Program-made: the position numbers and the translations under genes
The notes under the pieces: generated by a model
The model's database searches: none
Told to the model about the DNA's origin: nothing
The model's input: the letters and a program-made list of their open reading frames with translations, nothing else
DNA from: Hepsetus odoe
Taxonomy: Eukaryota; Chordata; Actinopteri; Characiformes; Hepsetidae
Direction: 5' to 3'
Assembly (NCBI GenBank): GCA_017165825.1
Contig: CM029386.1
Span: 15,445,751-15,509,750, forward strand
Length of the DNA stretch: 64,000 nucleotides
Shown: positions 59,421-64,000 of the stretch, in pieces
How positions within the stretch are numbered: the stretch's first letter is position 1
Layout: each line of letters starts with the position of its first letter

Positions 59421-62111
59421 GATTAAAGAGTCAGAGCAGTGAGGATGAGCTCTAGTTCTGAATCAAGAGTCAGATCAGTGAGGATGAGCTCTAGTTCTGA
59501 TTAAAGAGTCAGATCAGTGAGGATGAGCTCTGGTTCTGAATCAAGAGTCAGATCAGTGAGGATGAGCTCTGGTTCTGATTAAAGAGTCAGATCAGTGAGG
59601 ATGAGCTCTGGTTCTGATTAAAGAGTCAGATCAGTGAGGATGAGCTCTGGTTCTGATTAAAGAGTCAGATCAGTGAGGATGAGCTCTGGTTCTGATTAAA
59701 GAGTCAGATCAGTGAGGATGAGCTCTGGTTCTGATTAAAGAGTCAGATCAGTGAGGATGAGCTCTGGTTCTGATTAAAGAGTCAGATCAGTGAGGATGAG
59801 CTCTGGTTCTGATTAAAGAGTCAGATCAGTGAGGATGAGCTCTGGTTCTGATTAAAGAGTCAGATCAGTGAGGATGAGCTCTGGTTCTGATTAAAGAGTC
59901 AGATCAGTGAGGATGAGCTCTGGTTCTGATTAAAGAGTCAGATCAGTGAGGATGAGCTCTGGTTCTGATTAAAGAGTCAGATCAGTGAGGATGAGCTCTG
60001 GTTCTGATTAAAGAGTCAGATCAGTGAGGATGAGCTCTGGTTCTGATTAAAGAGTCAGATCAGTGAGGATGAGCTCTGGTTCTGATTAAAGAGTCAGATC
60101 AGTGAGGATGAGCTCTGGTTCTGATTAAAGAGTCAGATCAGTGAGGATGAGCTCTGGTTCTGATTAAAGAGTCAGATCAGTGAGGATGAGCTCTGGTTCT
60201 GATTAAAGAGTCAGATCAGTGAGGATGAGCTCTGGTTCTGATTAAAGAGTCAGATCAGTGAGGATGAGCTCTGGTTCTGATTAAAGAGTCAGATCAGTGA
60301 GGATGAGCTCTGGTTCTGATTAAAGAGTCAGATCAGTGAGGATGAGCTCTGGTTCTGATTAAAGAGTCAGATCAGTGAGGATGAGCTCTGGTTCTGATTA
60401 AAGAGTCAGATCAGTGAGGATGAGCTCTGGTTCTGATTAAAGAGTCAGATCAGTGAGGATGAGCTCTGGTTCTGATTAAAGAGTCAGATCAGTGAGGATG
60501 AGCTCTGGTTCTGATTAAAGAGTCAGATCAGTGAGGATGAGCTCTGGTTCTGATTAAAGAGTCAGATCAGTGAGGATGAGCTCTGGTTCTGATTAAAGAG
60601 TCAGATCAGTGAGGATGAGCTCTGGTTCTGATTAAAGAGTCAGATCAGTGAGGATGAGCTCTGGTTCTGATTAAAGAGTCAGATCAGTGAGGATGAGCTC
60701 TGGTTCTGATTAAAGAGTCAGATCAGTGAGGATGAGCTCTGGTTCTGATTAAAGAGTCAGATCAGTGAGGATGAGCTCTGGTTCTGATTAAAGAGTCAGA
60801 TCAGTGAGGATGAGCTCTGGTTCTGATTAAAGAGTCAGATCAGTGAGGATGAGCTCTGGTTCTGATTAAAGAGTCAGATCAGTGAGGATGAGCTCTGGTT
60901 CTGATTAAAGAGTCAGATCAGTGAGGATGAGCTCTGGTTCTGATTAAAGAGTCAGATCAGTGAGGATGAGCTCTGGTTCTGATTAAAGAGTCAGATCAGT
61001 GAGGATGAGCTCTGGTTCTGATTAAAGAGTCAGATCAGTGAGGATGAGCTCTGGTTCTGATTAAAGAGTCAGATCAGTGAGGATGAGCTCTGGTTCTGAT
61101 TAAAGAGTCAGATCAGTGAGGATGAGCTCTGGTTCTGATTAAAGAGTCAGATCAGTGAGGATGAGCTCTGGTTCTGATTAAAGAGTCAGATCAGTGAGGA
61201 TGAGCTCTGGTTCTGATTAAAGAGTCAGATCAGTGAGGATGAGCTCTGGTTCTGATTAAAGAGTCAGATCAGTGAGGATGAGCTCTGGTTCTGATTAAAG
61301 AGTCAGATCAGTGAGGATGAGCTCTGGTTCTGATTAAAGAGTCAGATCAGTGAGGATGAGCTCTGGTTCTGATTAAAGAGTCAGATCAGTGAGGATGAGC
61401 TCTGGTTCTGATTAAAGAGTCAGATCAGTGAGGATGAGCTCTGGTTCTGATTAAAGAGTCAGATCAGTGAGGATGAGCTCTGGTTCTGATTAAAGAGTCA
61501 GATCAGTGAGGATGAGCTCTGGTTCTGATTAAAGAGTCAGATCAGTGAGGATGAGCTCTGGTTCTGATTAAAGAGTCAGATCAGTGAGGATGAGCTCTGG
61601 TTCTGATTAAAGAGTCAGATCAGTGAGGATGAGCTCTGGTTCTGATTAAAGAGTCAGATCAGTGAGGATGAGCTCTGGTTCTGATTAAAGAGTCAGATCA
61701 GTGAGGATGAGCTCTGGTTCTGATTAAAGAGTCAGATCAGTGAGGATGAGCTCTGGTTCTGATTAAAGAGTCAGATCAGTGAGGATGAGCTCTGGTTCTG
61801 ATTAAAGAGTCAGATCAGTGAGGATGAGCTCTGGTTCTGATTAAAGAGTCAGATCAGTGAGGATGAGCTCTGGTTCTGATTAAAGAATCAGATCAGTGAG
61901 GATGAGCTCTGGTTCTGATTAAAGAGTCAGATCAGTGAGGATGAGCTCTGGTTTAAATGAAAGAGTCAGAGCAGTGAGGATGAGCTCTGGTTTAAATTAA
62001 AGAGTCAGATCAGTGAGGATGAGCTTTGGTGTAAATTAAAGAGTCAGATCAGTGAGGATGAGCTCTGGTTCTGAATAAAGAGTCAGATCAGTGAGGATGA
62101 GCTCTGGTTCT
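59421..62111. repeat. 39-bp minisatellite, 69 units in perfect register
   Basis: The unit begins gattaaagagtcagatcagt and ends gaggatgagctctggttct. Unit starts at 59421, 59460 and 59499 fit 59421 plus multiples of 39, and the last junction falls at 62112, so there is no net insertion or deletion over 69 units. Units near both ends carry variants (gaatcaag and ctagttct at the left; ggtttaaat and gtgtaaatt at the right) while the central units look essentially identical. Stops occur in all six frames, so it is non-coding. Confidence 0.97.
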
Positions 62112-62313
62112 GATTGGTCTGATAAGAGGCAGTTGTGTAAAACAGAGAGGAGGGGATGAGCAGCCCTGTGTGCCAGTACCGGTTCACTTGTGATCTCTTT
62201 CATTGGTCATCTCAGGATCAAAGTTTGCTGACTCGTCTGTAACGTAAAAGGAGAGATAAATCGTGGGCGCTGCAGGCTGGGCAGAGCAGGTCTGATCCAC
62301 TGATGGGAGTGGA

Positions 62314-62334
62314 GCCGCTGTCCGTGGTGCTGAA
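62314..62334 (-). promoter_or_regulatory. RE1/NRSE (REST-binding) site
   Basis: The minus strand reads TTCAGCACC followed by ACGGACAGCGGC. This matches the 21-base consensus neuron-restrictive silencer element at 20 positions, differing only at the penultimate base. REST uses such sites to silence neuronal genes outside neurons, which fits slc5a7 located about 3 kb downstream. Confidence 0.85.
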
Positions 62335-62433
62335 ATAAGTCTGCTTGTCTCATTAGGAGGTGTGATCACCAGGCGCAGCACCAGAAACTCCTCATGCTTT
62401 ATCAGTCCGATTTCTCAGCCTTATATTCACTGT

Positions 62434-62436
<3 letters not shown>

Positions 62437-62506
<70 letters not shown>
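62437..62506. repeat. (CA)n microsatellite
   Basis: About 34 CA units with one late interruption. Confidence 0.98.
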
Positions 62507-62511
<5 letters not shown>

Positions 62512-62861
62512 TCTACACTCTTTTGCACTGTTGAATGCAGAGCTTTCAGCAGGCACTGAAGATTTGGCTGCTGCAATGAATACCTACTTTAAAAACTTTA
62601 CAAACAGTAGAAAGCTGGAAATATGCAACTGAAATATCAGAGATTCTGAATTGCATATTATAATCATTGATTAATTAATAGTTGTTACTCAGTAGTTCAT
62701 AGTACCTATTCACAGGTACAGGTACAAAGGCAATAAAATGCAGAAAATATCTAACCAGAAGTGCTACAGTGCTACCAGTTATATGTTACAGTATGGACTG
62801 TAAACTGAATGATCCATACAGTATGGATATGTTGCAGGAAAGCAGACTGTATATATACATA

Positions 62862-63270
62862 CAGCTCTGTGCAAAAGTTTTAGGCAGGTGTGGAAAAAAT
62901 GCTGTAAACAAAGAATGCTTTCAGAAATATAAATAATGATTGTTTATTTTTTATCAATATACAAAATGCAAAGTGAGCGAACAAAAGAAAAATCTAAATC
63001 AAATCAATATTTGGTGTTACTACCTTTTGCCTTCAAACCAGCATCAGTTCTTCTGGCCCCACAGAGCCCTGATCTCAACATCATCCAGTGTGTCTGGATT
63101 ACATGAAGAGACAGAAGGATGTGAGGAAGCCTACATCATAGATCTGTGGTTAGTTCTCCAAGATGTTTGGAACGACCTACCAGCCGAGTTCCTTCAAAAA
63201 CTGTGTGCAAGTGTACCTAGAAGAATTGATGCTGTTTTGAAGGCAAAGGGATCCCTCAATGAATCCCTGT
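62862..63270 (+). mobile_element. Tc1-like transposon, internally deleted
   Basis: The left end cagctctgtgcaaaagtttt and caatatttggtgttactacc are typical of a fish Tc1 element. The interior jumps directly to the transposase C-terminus on the plus strand (LWLVLQDVWNDLPAEFLQKL then CASVPRRIDAVLKAKG). The segment ttgccttcaaaccagcatca is echoed in reverse near 63220-63248. The catalytic core is missing, so it is non-autonomous. Confidence 0.8.
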
Positions 63271-63385
63271 GATGGGCTGGCGACCTGTCCAGGGTGTGTC
63301 CCCCGTCCTTCACCCTGTGTGAGCTGGGATGGACTCCAGCACTCCCCCGCGAACCCGCTTGGGACAAGCGGCAGAAAATGACTGA
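63271..63385 (+). repeat. Teleost interspersed repeat (family C) fragment
   Basis: Contains gatgggctggcgacctgtcc, tgagctgggatggactccag and cttgggacaagcggcagaaa. It abuts the preceding Tc1 remnant. Confidence 0.7.
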
Positions 63386-63449
63386 CTGGAATAATGAATA
63401 GAAGTATTTATAAAAAATATTAAAGCTCTATAATAATTTATAATAGCTA

Positions 63450-63909
63450 TTGACTGACAACCTCACGTGGTCCCTCAACACCAACTCCATCACAAAGAAA
63501 GCCCAGCAGCGCCTCTACTTCCTGCGCAGACTGAGGAAAGCCCATCTCCCACCTTCCATCCTCACCATCTTCTACAGAGGAACCATTGAGATCATCCTGA
63601 GCGGCTGCATTACTGCCTGGTACGGGAACTGCAACGTCCTAGACCGCAAGTCCCTACAACGGGTAGTGAGAACAGCTGAGAAGATCATCGGGATCTCTCT
63701 GTACAGGACATTTTCACCACTCGCTGCATCCGCAAAGCAACCAGCATTGTGGATGATCCCTCCCACCCTTCCCACACTCTCTTCTCCCTCCTGCCATCCG
63801 GGAAAAGGTTCCGCAGCGTACGGGCCTCCACTTCCAGGATGGGAAATAGTTTCTTCCCCCTGGCCATCAGACTGTTGAACTCTGAAACCACCAATATCTT
63901 GAACTCTTA
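63450..63909 (+). mobile_element. LINE reverse-transcriptase C-terminal fragment
   Basis: Encodes DNLTWSLNTNSITKKAQQRL, LRRLRKAHLPPSILTIFYRG and LQRVVRTAEKIIGISL. After one frameshift near 63712-63720 it continues as CIRKATSIVDDPSHPSHTLF then SLLPSGKRF to LNSETTNILNS. This is the 3' end of ORF2 of an L2/CR1-superclade non-LTR retrotransposon (Rex1/Babar-type not excluded). The region after the stop up to the window edge would be its 3' UTR. The copy is 5'-truncated and frame-broken. Confidence 0.85.
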
Positions 63910-64000
63910 AACCCAGTCCACTTTTCATCCCGCATTTATTTATTTATGTCATGTTGCACTCTTGCACTTTAAATTCAATAACACTGCTCCACCACACTGC

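Noticed and set aside
59421..62111. CRISPR array or coding repeat
   Set aside because: The 39-bp units are head to tail without distinct spacers, have stops in all frames and sit in a vertebrate genome.

Overview
The window reads as an intergenic-rich piece of a ray-finned (teleost) fish chromosome. The evidence is vertebrate intron-split genes, dense tRNA-derived fish SINEs, several decayed Tc1/mariner DNA transposons, an L2/CR1-superclade LINE fragment and very frequent microsatellites. The order cannot be fixed from sequence alone.

Only two genes are convincingly intact, both on the minus strand. (1) kctd12 (24096-24872) is a single-coding-exon GABA-B receptor auxiliary subunit in an isolated GC-rich island. 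(2) slc5a7 (coding 50214-58906, eight coding exons summing to 590 aa, plus an inferred non-coding first exon near 59225-59332) is the high-affinity choline transporter that feeds acetylcholine synthesis in cholinergic terminals. Both products act in neurons, but no shared regulation is visible.

Layout: 1-24 kb is a gene desert with Tc1 remnants, SINEs, a 41-bp hairpin and a few complex stretches that could be conserved non-coding elements. 24-25.3 kb is kctd12 and its promoter. 25.3-50 kb is a second desert with SINE clusters, a broken CD22/Siglec-like immunoglobulin pseudogene (30.7-31.55 kb), a SINE interrupted by a minisatellite, and candidate non-coding elements. 50.2-59.4 kb is slc5a7. 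59.4-62.1 kb is a 39-bp tandem array of 69 units in perfect register. 62.3-64 kb holds a near-consensus RE1/NRSE (REST-binding) site, a long CA repeat, a deleted Tc1 element and an L2-type reverse-transcriptase fragment.

The most interesting observation is the slc5a7 upstream architecture. A TATA box with an adjacent CRE-like site lies about 50 bp from the array, and the RE1 site lies just beyond the array. Without the array the RE1 would be about 260 bp from the TATA box; with it the distance is about 2.95 kb. The array may therefore act as an expandable spacer between a neuronal silencer and its promoter. All repeat-family and homology statements are from recognition by eye; no database or alignment program was run.
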